A program made the position numbers and the translations under genes. The notes beneath the pieces are model-generated. The model saw nothing but the letters and a program-made list of their open reading frames with translations, searched no databases and had not been told where the DNA came from. Shown in pieces: positions 47,314-59,051 of a stretch of DNA of 64,000 nt. Source of the stretch: Blepharisma stoltei (lineage: Eukaryota > Ciliophora > Heterotrichea > Heterotrichida > Blepharismidae); NCBI GenBank assembly GCA_914767885.1, contig CAJZBQ010000011.1, positions 1,302,001 through 1,366,000 on the forward strand, written 5' to 3'. Within the stretch, counting starts at the first letter, position 1; each line of letters opens with the position of its first letter.

Positions 47314-48297
47314 ACTTTAATTTTAATTTTCAAATGTTACTCGATTTACTAAATGCTCTTTATTAAATTTAATTAATATGCATTAAATATAATCTTTAAA
47401 AAAAAAACCTTTTGGCTGGAATCGTAAACATCATATAAATTATGTTTTTCTAATGAAATTTGAATATATAAAATAAATGTAATATGAAAACCGTGTAATA
47501 ATTTTAAAGAAATTAAAATTTTGAGGCTGGATATTGAATGAACAATTGAAAGGATTTATTGAATTTTTTGAGGTAAAATAGTTAAACGATAAGTTTGAGT
47601 ATAAATTAGCTTTTGAAGACTGGATTAGGAGTGAAATTGATGAAAATCAGATAAAAGTCTGATAGCATTGGAAGCAAGCATTATTTTTGCTTTTTATTGC
47701 TTAATTCAAAGAATTATTTTGAGATAGAAAGTTTTTGTTTTTGTGATAATTAAAAGACGCTTTTGGCACAACCCATTATTCTTATTAATACATAATGCTT
47801 AAATTCCAAATTAAATATAATTTTAATCACATAGTTTTTACCCCCTCCGTGAGCGAACAAAAAAATTTTGTTTGCTGACGAGGGGGTTATAAATTTTATC
47901 ATAATTTTTTTTTTAAATTTAAAAAAATCTTAACTCTTTTTAAAATTAGAAAGCAAATATTAATTTAATCTGTAAAATTTATGTTTTAAAAAAAAATTGT
48001 TTAAAATTAAACAGATTTCATTATATTAATATAACTTATATATCTATATTAAAAACATTTTTGTTCGTGTCGAAGGGTGGGTTTTGGCAAAAATAGATGT
48101 TTTTATTCACTCATGGATGGGGAGTTAGTAAAATTTTATGTTATGGTTTAAATAAATTATTGAATTTCAAGTTAAACAAATAAAATTGAAATGTAATTGA
48201 ATAATTATTTTATCGAATTTATTTGTGGCCTTGCGCTTTGATGCCTTTCAGAATATACTCTTAATATAAATCTTGCGATTTTTATTAAAAAATAAGT
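47314..48297. mobile_element. Intergenic region with M1 MITE (47839-48127)
   Basis: TA-flanked M1 with ends CCCCCTCCGTGAGCGAAC and TCACTCATGGATGGGGAG. 47480-47680 contains short open stretches in two frames (e.g. FEDWIRSEIDENQIK) but no gene I can assemble. Confidence 0.65.
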
Positions 48298-51200
48298 ATG
48301 GCAGTTTTAGAAAAATCTCCTATAGATGATCGCCTCTACAAGTATTTTGAATTGCCAAACAAAATGAAATGCTTAGCAATAAGTGACCCCACAACTGATA
48401 TTTCTGCAGCTGCAGTTAACGTTGAAGTTGGAAATATCTCAGATCCTCCCGAATATCAAGGATTAGCTCACTTTTTAGAACACATGCTATTTATGGGTAC
48501 AGAAAAATATCCAGGAGAAAATCACTACAAATCTTTCATTTCTAAACACGCTGGTTACAATAATGCTTCTACCTCTCAAGAGAGCACAAGATATTATTTT
48601 AGCGTTTCTTCCCAAAATTTATATGAAGCATTAGATATTTTTTCTCAATTTTTTATTCAGCCTTTATTAGGTGAGGATGCAGTAAGCAGAGAAATGAAAG
48701 CTGTAGATGCTGAGCATAAGAAAAACTTAAAAAATGATATCAGGAGATATTTTAGACTGCTGAGGATGGCTTCAAAACCTGGGCATCCTTTTGGGCTATT
48801 TGGAACTGGATGCTTTGAGACGCTAAATAAACCAGATATTTATACTGAGGTTAAAAGGTTTTATCAAGAAAAATATTCAAGCAACTTGATGAGTGTAGCT
48901 GTCTTAGGAAAAGAACCGATTGAAATACTAGAAAAATGGATTGAGGACTGTTTTTCTAATATCCCTAATAAAGAATTAATTCCTGATAAACTTGAAGAAC
49001 AGCCTTTCGATGAGACTACTAATGGTTTTTTAACCAAAATAATTTCAGTGAAAAATAAAAAAGAAATAAAATTCGTGTGGCAATTTCCTGGCCTATCTCA
49101 ATATTACCTCAGCAAACCTGGAAAATACTTAACTCATTTAATAGGCCATGAAGGAAAAAACAGCTTATTATCTGCCCTCACTAATGAAGAATTAGCTAGT
49201 TCTTTGGTCACAGAAATTTCTTTTGATCTTTCCTCTTTTTCTTTATTTGTAATTACTATCACTCTAACTGACAAAGGCTTTGCCCATTACGATCGTGTTG
49301 TAGAATTGGTGCACGAGCACATTGAAATTTTAAAGGAAAAAGGAATCCATTAACATTAGCATTAACTTAAATATAGAGAAGTTCGCTGTAATTCCCACTT
49401 AAGGGCCTACCTCCACCCGTCACGCTCCACTCGGCTGCTCACCACCGACCGACCACGACCTTCTAAAGTGTTACTCCTTCTGGACGAGGATGTGCACTCG
49501 CTACCCGAAGTTGGATGAGTTGCGTCACCGTGCCGTACGCCAGCAGAGTTGTCTTTTCCGAAAATTTGAAAAACAAATTTTCTGGTCAGACTCACGGCCA
49601 AAATGAAAATCCAAAGCCTGGGACGTAACTCCCAGTTTCACGCTAGAGAGTTGCCCGATAGACCAAGAGGAACTCATTGGCGCTGCTGAGCTTCTCCTTT
49701 CCAACATTGGAATCCATTACCCTGAGGTAAAAACCTTGTCATCAGAGTGAACTGCGGTCGACCAAATTCGACATTGCGCTCCACTGTGCCAAGGAAAAAC
49801 CTAGCCGGATACCTATACCGAGCGCCAAATTCCCTTCCACAAGGTCCCCGAGTCCTAGAAGGAGCCCGGCTACAGGTGTTGAGAAAAAGGGCTGGTTCGC
49901 CGTCGCCATTTTAATAAGTATATGGAAAAAGGAATCCAAAAATGGGTATTCGACGAGCTGAGATTTATGGATATTGCAAATTTCAATAATAAAAGTGAAA
50001 AGAGCCCTGCTGATGAAGTCATTGAGCTTTCAAGAAATCTTCATAAATATCCTCCTGAAAAAATAATTTCAGGGCCATGCATTAGGGAAGAATGGAACCC
50101 AGAGCTTATAAGGTCTCTGTTAGATTTGATGAGACCTTCAAATTTACAAATTTATTTTCTTTGTCAAAAGTTTGACAAAACTAATATGGCTGAAGAAAGC
50201 TTTTATGGGACTTTTTATAGCAGAGAGAGATTTTCAGATGAATTGTTAGCAAAAATGATATCACCAAGAAGAAATAGCAATAAAGAGGTAATATTAGACC
50301 TTCCTGTTCCTAATGATTTTATTCCAACTTTATTTCATATAGAAGAACCTCAAGATTTAAAGTTAGTCCCAAATTTATTGCTAGATGACGAGAAAAATAC
50401 AGTCTGGCATATGTTTGACAATTCATTTAAGGCTGATAAAATAATAGCTGAATTGATGATTTATTGTGGAGATTGTGCTGTCCATTTAAATCCATTTTTC
50501 CATGTTTTGGCTCAGTTATGAAACGACATGTTTTATCATAAATTCCGAGAAACTGATTATATCTAAGGACTGGTTATAGCTCTATTCTATCAGCAATATT
50601 TCCAACTAGGTAATAGTTACTACGACCAGCCAAATAAGCTCAAAAATGCTTTAATTTTCACATACTGATTCGCTTAGCTAGCTTTATAAGTTTTGTATTA
50701 TACTCCTCAAGTTAAGACCCATCATGTGCTATAAGCCATCCTGAACTATATCTTGCTAAATGTGCTGGGCTTAAATTATCATTTGACTTTACATATTATG
50801 GGCTAAAAATAAATTTAAATGGCTACAGCCAAAGATTCGCTAATTTTTTCGAAACTGTTATCAGTGCTTTATCATCTTTTGAAATTACTGAAAACGACTG
50901 TTCAATCTTTGATATTTACTATATAAAGAAAAAATCTGCTCTTGAAAGCCTAGCATTGTCGCCGGAACCAATAGATGAAGCTTTTAACATGTTTAAAGAC
51001 TTGGTGTCTGTAAATGGATATTTTTCACATCAGGAAAAATTAGAAGTATTAAGAAATGTTACTTTTCAGGATATTCTCTGGTTTAGCAAAAAATGGTTAA
51101 AGAATGTCAGATTTGAGTGGCTTATCTTAGGCTGCATAAACGCAGAATCAGCTTTAAATATGGCTCAAGCTGTAGCAAGTATATTTGAAAGCAAAAGAAA

Positions 51201-52512
51201 TATTCAATATATTTCTAAAGAAGATTATCCTATTAATGAAATTGTTACGATTCCGTCAGTTTCTACAGATAAATCACTATCAAATTTAGTCTATTCAAAA
51301 CACATATAGGATTTCCCCCTATATTGCTCTGTAAGGGCTGTGGATTCTGTCCGGAATCCTTTGGTTGGTGGAACCAACAAGTGAGTTGGCCAGACTAGCG
51401 TACTGAGTTGTTTCCACCAACCAAAGGATTCGGACAGAATCCACAGCCCTTACAGGGCTATATAAGGTAAAACCCTATAGAAGATAAAACAAACAAAAAT
51501 TCTGCAGTTGTCGCAATTTGGCAAATAGGAACTGAAGACCCAAAAGCTTTTGCAGGCATGCACATAATTTTAAAATTTTTAAAGGAGCCTTGCTTTACAA
51601 CTTTAAGGACAAAAGAGCAGCTAGGGTATATTGTATCTGCAAATCACCGTAGAATTCGAGGAAATTTATATCTTTCAATAGATATTCAATCTTCAGTCTC
51701 CTGTTGTGCACATGTAACTGAAAGAATTTCATGCTTTATTGATGCAATGAGACAAAAAGTGCTAGAGATTACAGATGAGGAATATGAAAAAATTAAAAAT
51801 TCTGCTAAAAATGCCTGGGCACGGAAAGATGTGGCATTGATTGGCAAATTTGACAGATTTATGACGGAAGTTGTGAGAAGGTCATATCTTAGAACTTAGA
51901 ATATTAGAGTGTTTAAAGTGCAATTCAGTTCTCTAGGGAATTATAAAGACGCATGGCTCACCCCAGTAGACACACAAGCAGTGGCAGGCATTTCCTATGT
52001 TACCCTTTTTATCGGGTCGAAGGACCCTAAGCAAATGATAGCCACTAAGCCAGGACGCGCTATCTATTTCTACGCCTTTTCTGTCTAAGAGTCTACCACT
52101 CGGAAGTGTCAAGTGGTAAATTCCATGCTAAAAATCCAAAGGGCCTCAGTCCACAACTTATCCTACAGGTTTCTATAGATAAAGATTTACTAGATAGCCG
52201 AAAACCATAATAATAAATATCTTGGAGAGAGTGTATTCCGATGGTAGCCATTTTATTATTATCTTTAGAAAGTCATATCAATTTACAAAAAAGGAAGACA
52301 TCGAGCAAGTTATGCATTCTTATACAAAGGAGGAGTTTCAGAATTTATTTGAGAGGATCTTTTATAAGAATTCTGCTAGGGTTGATTTGGAGCTTATAAG
52401 TGAAAATCTGAGAGAAGAGCAAGAAGTTCTGGAAAAGCAATGTGAGAAGATGAAAATTCAAAGTCCAAATTATTTCAAAAGAAGCAATGCAATCATATAT
52501 AATAGTAGATAA
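48298..52512 (+). CDS. Insulin-degrading enzyme (M16A metalloprotease, insulysin)
   Basis: Catalytic HFLEH (His58, Glu61, His62) with a downstream Glu in AVDAEHKKNLKND; NNASTSQESTRYYF; domain 4 CFTTLRTKEQLGYIV, typical of insulysins. Degrades peptides inside a closed chamber. Four inserts: R1 (49350-49923), 191-bp IES (50560-50750; join FRETDYLAKCAGLKLSF), palindromic M5 (51307-51479; join SKHIEDKTNKNSA), R element (51889-52266; join VRRSYQFTKKEDIEQ). TGA Trp at AQL-W-NDM. After splicing about 950 residues, normal family length. No introns required. Confidence 0.93.
49350..49923 (-). mobile_element. SINE-like R1 in insulysin gene
   Basis: 574 bp between exact 15-bp duplications GGAAAAAGGAATCCA (49335-49349, 49924-49938). 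On the minus strand: head ATATACTTATTAAAATGGCG, tail TTTAAGTTAATGCTAATG. TSD join gives LKEKGIQKWVFDEL; a TA join (49351-52 / 49919-20) is also in frame with seven extra residues. Confidence 0.85.
50560..50750. other. IES (191 bp) in insulysin gene
   Basis: TA 50558-59 to TA 50749-50. Excision aligns RETDYLAKCAGL with the conserved LNEYAYxAxLAGL segment. It contains a ~36-codon open stretch that is probably chance. Confidence 0.75.
51307..51479. mobile_element. M5 palindromic MITE/IES in insulysin gene
   Basis: 173 bp, ends TATAGGATTTCCCCCTATAT and its inverted match, hairpin with ATTCTGTCCGGAATCC; TA excision is in frame. Same family as 3782-3944. Confidence 0.85.
51889..52266 (-). mobile_element. 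SINE-like R element in insulysin gene
   Basis: 378 bp between AGAAGGTCATATC (51876-88) and AGAAAGTCATATC (52267-79). On the minus strand the head is ATAATAAAATGGCTACC. TSD join gives RRSYQFTKKED, as the family requires. Confidence 0.75.
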
Positions 52513-53255
52513 ATCAATTCCTTTAGCAAATCTTGCTATATAAATAAATAGCATAGTGAATCATAAGTTTTAATTTTTGATGGCCAGCCTGCCCTCTTAG
52601 CACCTGTAGCCAGGAAGTTTTATGAAAGCCATGGATATTGTGGAAGGGAGGACAGCGAACGAAAATGTCTATCCGGATTTCAATTGTTTTGGTGGAGCGC
52701 AATGTTAGATTAGTCAGCCACATAATCATCCAGGACTGTAGAGGCAGTTCGTAGAAGCTGGAAAGGGTGCGTTCCACAAGGCCAGAACGTGGTTACTTTA
52801 CCAATGGCAAACTATCCAGTGAAATAAAACTTTGCGTCTTGGGAATCGAGTTCCTTTATAGTCGAAAAAAGGACCAGAAAATTTGATTTTCGACTTTTCT
52901 GGAAGGCAAACCCTGCTGACGTGCGGAATGATGGCCCACTCTGACTCTAGGTTAGTGAGTGTAAGTTCTCGTCCATTCGGAGAAGCACAGTTTAAGGCCA
53001 TTTCCAGACTGTCAAGCAAGCGATGGAGCATTATACGGAGGCTAGTAATGGCCTGTAGCTAATTTCTCTATAAATGATTAAGTTTTAAATTATTCATATA
53101 TTTAAATTTACTGTAATTAAATTTTAAACCAAAAATTGAATTAAGCTCTTCTCCATGAATTTGATAGAACCTTTATTTATTTGCAAAATTTGCACGACTA
53201 TAACTCTTCAAGTCCTCAAAATTATAAATTCCGTAAGATATTTTAAGTTACCTAA
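52513..53255 (+). mobile_element. Intergenic SINE-like R1 copy (52574-53078)
   Basis: Flanked by TAAGTTTTAA (52564-73, 53079-88). Contains R1 landmarks GGTGGAGCGCAATGTTAGAT and CACCTGTAGCC, and a CTCTATAAATGATTAAG tail. 53089-53255 is AT-rich leader of the next gene. Confidence 0.65.
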
Positions 53256-55730
53256 ATGGAAGAAGAGCCATATGAAATTAATGAAGAACTAGACATCGCT
53301 GAACTTGCAGCACAAGAAAGCCTTGAAGCTCTTTATGAATGTGGAGCCCAAATATTATACGATCACTATATTCGTGATAAATCAGTCCCATTTGCAGCTC
53401 AGCAAGCAGTTTCTATCATAGGAAGCACTGTTGAGCTTTATTATATCCGCCAAGATACAGGAGAGCCAGAAATATGAGAAGAAATCCCTGAGCCTAGTCC
53501 TTGCGTAATAGATCCATGGATGAGAAGTGTCGTACCAGTTAAGAAAAAATTCAAAGAGCCAGAGCCTGACGAGCCTTCAGGACAGTCTGTTATTTCTGTC
53601 GAAAAAAGCATGAGAAGTCATAAAAGTTTCCGGTCATCTCGTTCAAGTTTCAAAAAAAAGACAAGCCCAACTAAGTCAACCCGTGGATTCCAAAACAATT
53701 TAATCACTGAAGAAATCAAGCCAGTTCCTATTCCTAACGTTGTCTCTGACAGCTTTTAACTTATTTAAGTTAAGAGGTTATAGGGAAAGTTGGCAATAAG
53801 GGCCATAATCTCTGCTTCCATCGCTTACTTGCCAGTCTGAGAATGACCTTTCACTGCGCTGCTCCTTTTGGACGAAGGGTTGCATTTGCTACCCAAGAGT
53901 AAGAGACGCTGGATCACCGAGCCACATGTCAATGGGATTTACCTTTCCAAAAAATTGAAAGCGCATTCTGGCTGATAAACTTGTAGCCTAGGGTACAAAT
54001 TGGCATGGCGCTGGGAATGTATCCAATTGACCAAGTGACTGCATCTTGCCTTACTGGACTATCCCTTATAAGTCCAAAATTCCATCTCAAACTATATGGA
54101 AGTTTATCTTAGCAAGAGCTTATTGTCAGTCAGCTCACCAAAGCAATAAAACCATCCGGAAACACTCATCACACACTACTCTCCTTCTACAAGGTCTCCA
54201 GAATTCCATTTACCTACAGGTGTTATAGAAATTGCCCGAGGATGGCGCTATTTTGCGCCATCCTCGGACAATTTCTATAGACGTCAAGCTGACTTTCAAT
54301 CCATTTTTATGTGTGCTCTGACAGTTCAGAAGATGAAGCTGAAAACCAAATGAGGGAAATGAAAGAGAGACAAGTAAAACGGAAAAAAGAGGAAAAAGAA
54401 CGGCTTAAGCAGAGAAAAGAAGAAGAAGCAGCAAAGGAAAGGGAATATCAAAGGGAAGCTGAAGATTTGAAAAATAAAATGTTTACTTATGATTTTGGAG
54501 GAAAAATTATGATTGTGAATCCAATTAACTTTGAAAATGTTAATGCATATAGCACTTCTACGATGAAATATGCAGTTCCAGAACCGATTGCAGAAGAGCT
54601 GACAATGAAAGATAAGAAAAAAAAGAAGGATAGGACGGCAGTGTCAGATTTTGGGATAATAAAACCAAAAAAAGTGCCTCCAGCAAAAGAGCAGGAGTGG
54701 GTAAGGAATGCGACATCACTTTCTGCATCAATTTTCGATATACTATTTTGTGATAAACCCAATAGAATGAGCTTATAAACAATATATATTTGCTAAAGAT
54801 TTATTATAATAAAAATCAATATAAATCACCTTAATATTAATTTGAGCCTTGGAGTCACAATTTTTGACGGAAATCGCAGCAAACTTCCTCTATCAAGTTC
54901 TCAGTCAAAGCTAAAAACTATGAGCAGGAAAGAATATTTTGGGATAACGGCTAGAGAGCATGCATTCAGAAGTACTGGAGATCTACAAATAGCGAAACAA
55001 GAAAGCTTGCACTCTTCATCCGCTAGCAGACAAAATACAATATATAAGCTGCCATCAATAGCATCTGCAAGAACTAACAAAGATTTGCTTGAAAATATAC
55101 CTGATAATGAGACTCATGCTGAAGTTGAAGAAAATCCTCAAAATTCTCTTAAGCGGGCTCCAACTGAAGATATTCCTCAGATTTCTGTCAAGGAGACTCC
55201 TCAAATTATTTTAGCTAAATCCCCGCAGTTAGAAAAAATAAGGAAATATGAAAATGTTGAAAATATCAAAGAAATGAGTCCAATTGACAAGTTCAATGTA
55301 TACAAAATACCTTTAAATTTAATACCGTATTTTATTGCCAATATACCCTGCTTTATACTTTAGCTTCTTTTTTGGTATAAAATTAATCTAATTTCGTATA
55401 GAAATTTTGAAAAATAAAAATTGGGGATTAAATCCTCCTTTTAAAGGAGCGAAACTTCCTGCCAAACTTCCTAATAGGAATATATCCCCTCGGCAACAAT
55501 ATGGAATTTACGGAGACAAAATAAGAAAACCCAAAGACAACCCATTTGCATCTGCAGAAGAGCTCTGGGAATCCCAGAAAAATTCCATCAAAAGGCCAAG
55601 AGACCGTAGATTCATTGAGCGAGTTGAGCACAAGCAGCGAATGCCTCCCCCTCCTTTTGGACAATCAATGGTCGACTACTCAACCCTAGCTTCCACAATC
55701 CCAGAAATGCAAGAAAAATCCAATAATTAA
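53256..55730 (+). CDS. C2orf81-like conserved protein, four pieces
   Basis: Residues 1-100 with EIWEEIPEPSPCVIDPWMRS (TGA=Trp) match the W-E-E-x-P-x-P-x-x-x-D-x-W motif I associate with animal C2orf81, a cilium-linked family. Then a basic Ser-rich region, a coiled coil (KRKKEEKERLKQRKEEEAA) and a disordered C-terminus. Inserts: R1 (53753-54315; join VVSDSSEDEAE), IES ~54765-54839 (join DKPN..LSLGVTIFDG), IES 55310-55400 (join VYKIEILKNKNWG). Frame and context support one gene ~570 residues long. Family link moderate. Confidence 0.55.
53753..54315 (-). mobile_element. SINE-like R1 in C2orf81-like gene
   Basis: 563 bp between CTCTGACAG copies (53744-52, 54316-24). R1 landmark CTACAGGTGTTATAG near the head (minus strand). 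An inverted pair GATGGCGCTATTTTGCGCCA at ~54243 forms a hairpin. TA join 53757-58/54308-09 is also in frame. Confidence 0.7.
54765..54839. other. IES (~75 bp) in C2orf81-like gene
   Basis: TA 54763-64 with one of three in-phase TAs ending 54833, 54836 or 54839. AT-rich with stops. Confidence 0.6.
55310..55400. other. IES (91 bp) in C2orf81-like gene
   Basis: TA 55308-09 to TA 55399-400; joins YKI to EILKNKNWG in frame. Contains in-frame TAG. Confidence 0.55.
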
Positions 55731-55740
55731 TTTTATTTAT

Positions 55741-56178
55741 AATTTATCAGCTGCAGTTTCTTTGTAGTTTTCATCTTCAATTCAAGCGTTGGAGTCCTTT
55801 CTATCACATTGGGGGTAGCTCTTCTTAATAGTTATTCTTGCTTATCTTCTTTCAAATCCTCGAGCTTCATATTCTATTTTTTTGATAAATCCTTCAAATC
55901 TTTATTACTTATATTGAAGCCTGATTTTATTAAATTGAACTTTATTATGTAAATAATTAATAACAGATAGTATTATAAAAATACTTTACTCAAGCAGATA
56001 TTTTAGCACTCTCAAAATTTACTTTTAAAAATTGAGCATAATTTAAATTTCACCTCCAATATACTGGACATTTTCTATCAAAGTCTCAATTCGATCCATA
56101 AGAAAATAAAACCCATATATTCTAATTACATCATAATGGCTTGGTGTCTATAAACCTGTATTTGACTGATCAATAATT
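55741..56178 (-). pseudogene. Broken or heavily interrupted coding remnant
   Basis: Minus-strand stretches look coding but do not assemble: TPSHYDVIRIYGFYFLMDR near 56150-56060, and near 55870-55745 either EYEARGFERR or KLEDLKEDKQE in two competing frames, each crossed by a TAA. Introns or IESs could explain some breaks. The 5' side runs into an R-type head (TTATAAAATGGAGTCG at ~56182 on the plus strand). No family recognised. Confidence 0.3.
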
Positions 56179-56389
56179 ATAAAATGGAGTCGAAACTTTT
56201 TCCTTCTTTGAGATGGGGTTGAATTTTCCTGGGCTATATCAGCATCAACCGAGCGCATAGGCTGGAGCGCCTGATCCTTGGGTTTTAGAAGTATAGGCTT
56301 TTACCATTCAAAGCACTTAGTAGAGATACTCTTAAGTAGAAAATACGTAGGAGTCAAGTTTAGCTGTATCTATTTTGGATTGTATTAGT
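56179..56389 (+). repeat. Possible SINE-like fragment
   Basis: Begins TTATAAAATGGAGTCGAAAC, an R-type head, and is GC-richer than its surroundings. No convincing target duplication found. Confidence 0.35.
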
Positions 56390-57140
56390 ATGTCTGATCT
56401 AAATGGGTTGGGGAAGAAATTCTCGTTACAAGCTGTAGTAAAATTGGGCATCGATCTCTGGGAAGAGGAACACATTAAATATTAACTCCCCCTCCATGAA
56501 TGAGTAAAATATTTTTGTTCCTTTACTTAAGGGTTGATTTTTTTAAACCTTATAGCAAATTTTTTTCGAATTTGGAAAGTATAATTTATGAATTTTATAT
56601 AGGTGGGGAATAAGTTAATAAGTAAGTATTATGATAATTGAATTTCATTGATAAAAGAGTTGCTTACTCCCCCCTCCGTGAGTGAACAAAAAAATTTTGT
56701 TCACTCACGGAGGGTGGTTAATTTTTTTTTAAAAAAAATTTATATATAAATTTTATAAAAAATTGTTTTTTTTTCGAATTTAAAAAAATCCTAATTCGCA
56801 AAAATTGAAAAGCAAATATTAATTTAATTTATAAAATTTATGTTTAAAAAGCAATTCGTTTAAAATTAAACAGAATTAGCTCTAGATTTCATTATTCTAA
56901 TTATCACTTATATATCAAAATTTTTTTCCATAAAAAATTTTTCTATTAAAAAAATTTTTGTTAATGGGTTTTTGGGGTAAAATAAGGAATTTTCTAATGG
57001 TTTTGTTCACTCACGGAGGGGGGGATTTAGTAATTATATATAATCGAGAAACTTTATTGAAAACTCTAAATCAATTTGACGATGAAATCCGATCAAGAAT
57101 AAATTCATTACTCAATCATAATTATAAAATTATGTCATAA
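56390..57140 (+). CDS. Small helical protein, possibly BRK1/HSPC300-like
   Basis: Exon 1 MSDLNGLGKKFSLQAVVKLG..WEEEHIKY and exon 2 NRETLLKTLNQFDDEIRSRINSLLN are joined across a double M1 MITE via TA. The segment LNQFDDEIRSRINSLLN resembles the FLNxFDxxxRSRLxxLN core of BRK1/HSPC300, the small WAVE/SCAR-complex subunit that promotes actin nucleation. At about 64 residues it is slightly shorter than animal BRK1 (~75). Similarity is judged by eye only. Confidence 0.45.
56483..57040. mobile_element. Two M1 MITEs, one nested in the other, in BRK1-like gene
   Basis: Outer left end TAACTCCCCCTCCATGAATG (56483), inner complete left end TACTCCCCCCTCCGTGAGTG (56665), a single right end ACTCACGGAGGGGGGGA (~57009-57025). 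About 558 bp between usable TAs. Confidence 0.7.
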
Positions 57141-57261
57141 ATATAAAAATATGCTATATATTGTCTATAATTTATATATAAACCGCATTTAGAAGTTAAA
57201 TTAGCATCTAAAAGGATATAAAATGAGAAATATACAATTGAGTCCTTATAATTAATTTTCT

Positions 57262-57636
57262 ATGGAAATGGAAAAAAGACCCAACCCTGAGTCTTCATCT
57301 CAGCCAAACCAAACTCTTTATATAAAGAACTTAAATGATAAGGTAAACAAACTTGAAGTGAAAAGACTTTTATATCAGCTGTTTTCAGCATATGGATATA
57401 TTTTAGAAATCTATGTAAGCAAAGCTCCAAAAAAGAGAGGACAAGCCTTTATTGTTTTTGATACAGTTCATGATGCAGCGCTTGCCTTGCAAGCGCTCCA
57501 AAATTTCAGTTTTTTAGAAAAAAATCTTAATATAGACTATGCGAGAGACAAAAGTGATGTTATTGCTAGAAAAGAAGGGACTTATGAGAAAAGAGCAAAA
57601 CAAAAGAGAGAGGCTGAGAGAGCAGCGAACACATAA
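57262..57636 (+). CDS. U1A/U2B''-type snRNP RRM protein
   Basis: 124 residues. RRM1 of the SNF family: NQTLYIKNLNDKV (RNP2), LFSAYGYILEIYVSKAPKKR, GQAFIVF (RNP1), LQNFSFLEKNLNIDYARDKSD. Binds U2 (or U1) snRNA stem-loop in the spliceosome. Only one RRM, so closest in layout to reduced SNF proteins with the second RRM lost. Of interest here because the genome's introns are only 15 nt. Confidence 0.85.
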   Translation: MEMEKRPNPESSSQPNQTLYIKNLNDKVNKLEVKRLLYQLFSAYGYILEIYVSKAPKKRGQAFIVFDTVHDAALALQALQNFSFLEKNLNIDYARDKSDVIARKEGTYEKRAKQKREAERAANT

Positions 57637-58008
57637 CCTAGAAAAATTAACTTAATTCTTTACAAATTTTATTGTAAAAGTTTATTATATTCTAGGCAAT
57701 TTTGCTTAAATTTAATGAAAATCTCTTCCAAAGTTTTATAGCATGAATAAGCATTAAATTTCTTGAAAAATTAATGGAAAATAATCTAACAGAAGTTGTG
57801 TTATTTGGCTGGAGATTTGAGGAATTGTGAAGAAGAAATACGGGAACTATGTTGGATTATAAATCGAGGAAATTGTAAAAATCAGAAGAGAATTGACTCC
57901 TTAAGTAGTGAAACCGCTAATTATTATTACTATAGCATGAGAGTGCAAATTCTTTGCCCACATAAGGTGATAAGAGTTAATTATTAAAATAATTGAATTT
58001 ATTTACCC
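57637..58008 (+). other. Short open stretch of unknown status
   Basis: 57796-57987 is open in one frame (CEEEIRELCWIINRGNCKNQ..PHKVIRVNY) but lacks an ATG; an ATG at 57777 opens another frame (MENNLTEVVLFGWRFEEL). One may be a real small gene with an upstream IES. It converges on Rab1. Confidence 0.3.
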
Positions 58009-58738
58009 TTAGCAGCAGCCACTTTTCTTTTGGGTCAATGATTTCCCACCCGCCAATTTTTGTCCTTTTGGTTGAGTACTTGGTACGCCTTTTGCCGAAG
58101 TTGACGCAATTCTTCCTTTGATTTCTCCAGCCATTCTTAAAAACGATTGTTCTACATTCGCTGAAGTTTTAGCTGAAGTTTCAATAAAATTAATCCCCAT
58201 TGAATCAGCTAATTCTTTTCCTTCATCATAAGTAACAGCTTTTTTGCCTTCTAAATCTGCTTTATTGCCCACTAATAGGCGGTTCACGTTTTCGCTGGCA
58301 TATCTTGTAATTTCGTTCATCCAGTTCTTGACATTTTCGAAGGACTCTCTGTTTGTTACGTCATATACAACGATGATCCCATGGGCGCCTCTATAATAAG
58401 ATGAGGTGATAGTTCGGAATTTCTCTTGCCCTGCAGTATCCCAGATTTGAAGCTTAACCACTTTGTTCTCCACCTCTACCGTCTTTATTTTCTACATGAA
58501 CCATACAAAATCTACTCCAATGGTAGCAATGAAGCTCTCTGAATAGCTGTTGTCAGCGAAACGAAGGAGTAAGCTTGATTTTCCGAGAATTTTTAAAAAA
58601 AATTAAAAAAAAAAAATAATTTTATTATTTTTTATATAAAAATTTAAAAAAAAATAATTTTCCGACTCCAGAATCCCCAATTAGAAGAAGCTTGAAGAGA
58701 TAGTCACTTGATAAAAATTACTATTCAGGGTTTGCCAT
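58009..58738 (-). CDS. Rab1/Rab8-type small GTPase
   Basis: [64 protein letters not shown] and C-terminal dual cysteines (KKSGCC) for geranylgeranylation: Rab1-like, ER-Golgi transport. Two 15-nt introns (58707-58721 after MANPEY; 58492-58506 after GVDF). A 79-bp AT-rich insert splits the P-loop between GVGK and SSLLL; it is flanked by a 9-bp direct repeat ATTTTCCGA instead of a usable TA pair. Confidence 0.9.
58578..58656. other. 79-bp insert in Rab1 P-loop with 9-bp direct repeats, not TA-bounded
   Basis: Repeat ATTTTCCGA at 58578-86 and again at 58657-65. The only in-frame TA pair would delete the two serines of GVGKSS, so excision through the repeat is required for an active GTPase. Confidence 0.7.
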
Positions 58739-59051
58739 TTATTATAAAGGTCCTAGAATGTCAGGTGCTATCAGTAATAAAATGATATAATTATCAGATT
58801 TTAGAGCTGCTAGGGATAAGGGTAGCTATGGTTTTGAAATATGTAAAAATTATAGTAAAAAAATGTTGAAATTAGATGATGGTGATTCATATAGTCAGAA
58901 TAAAATTTCATATTTGCAACGATTAAAATACAAATTTACATTAAATTCAATTTCTAAAGCCTCCACTACAATGATCTTTAATATATATCCCTGATTTCCT
59001 TCCAAAAATGCAGCGATCATAACCTTTTAAGAAACTATCTAATCTATTAAA

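Noticed and set aside
47480-47680. Possible plus-strand gene fragment FEDWIRSEIDENQIK
   Set aside because: Two frames are equally open, no start codon or family match, and it ends in TGA TAG near a MITE.
50575-50690. Open stretch ALFYQQYFQLGNSYYDQPNK in the insulysin insert as an extra exon
   Set aside because: Removing the whole TA-bounded 191 bp aligns the flanks perfectly with other insulysins, leaving no place for it.
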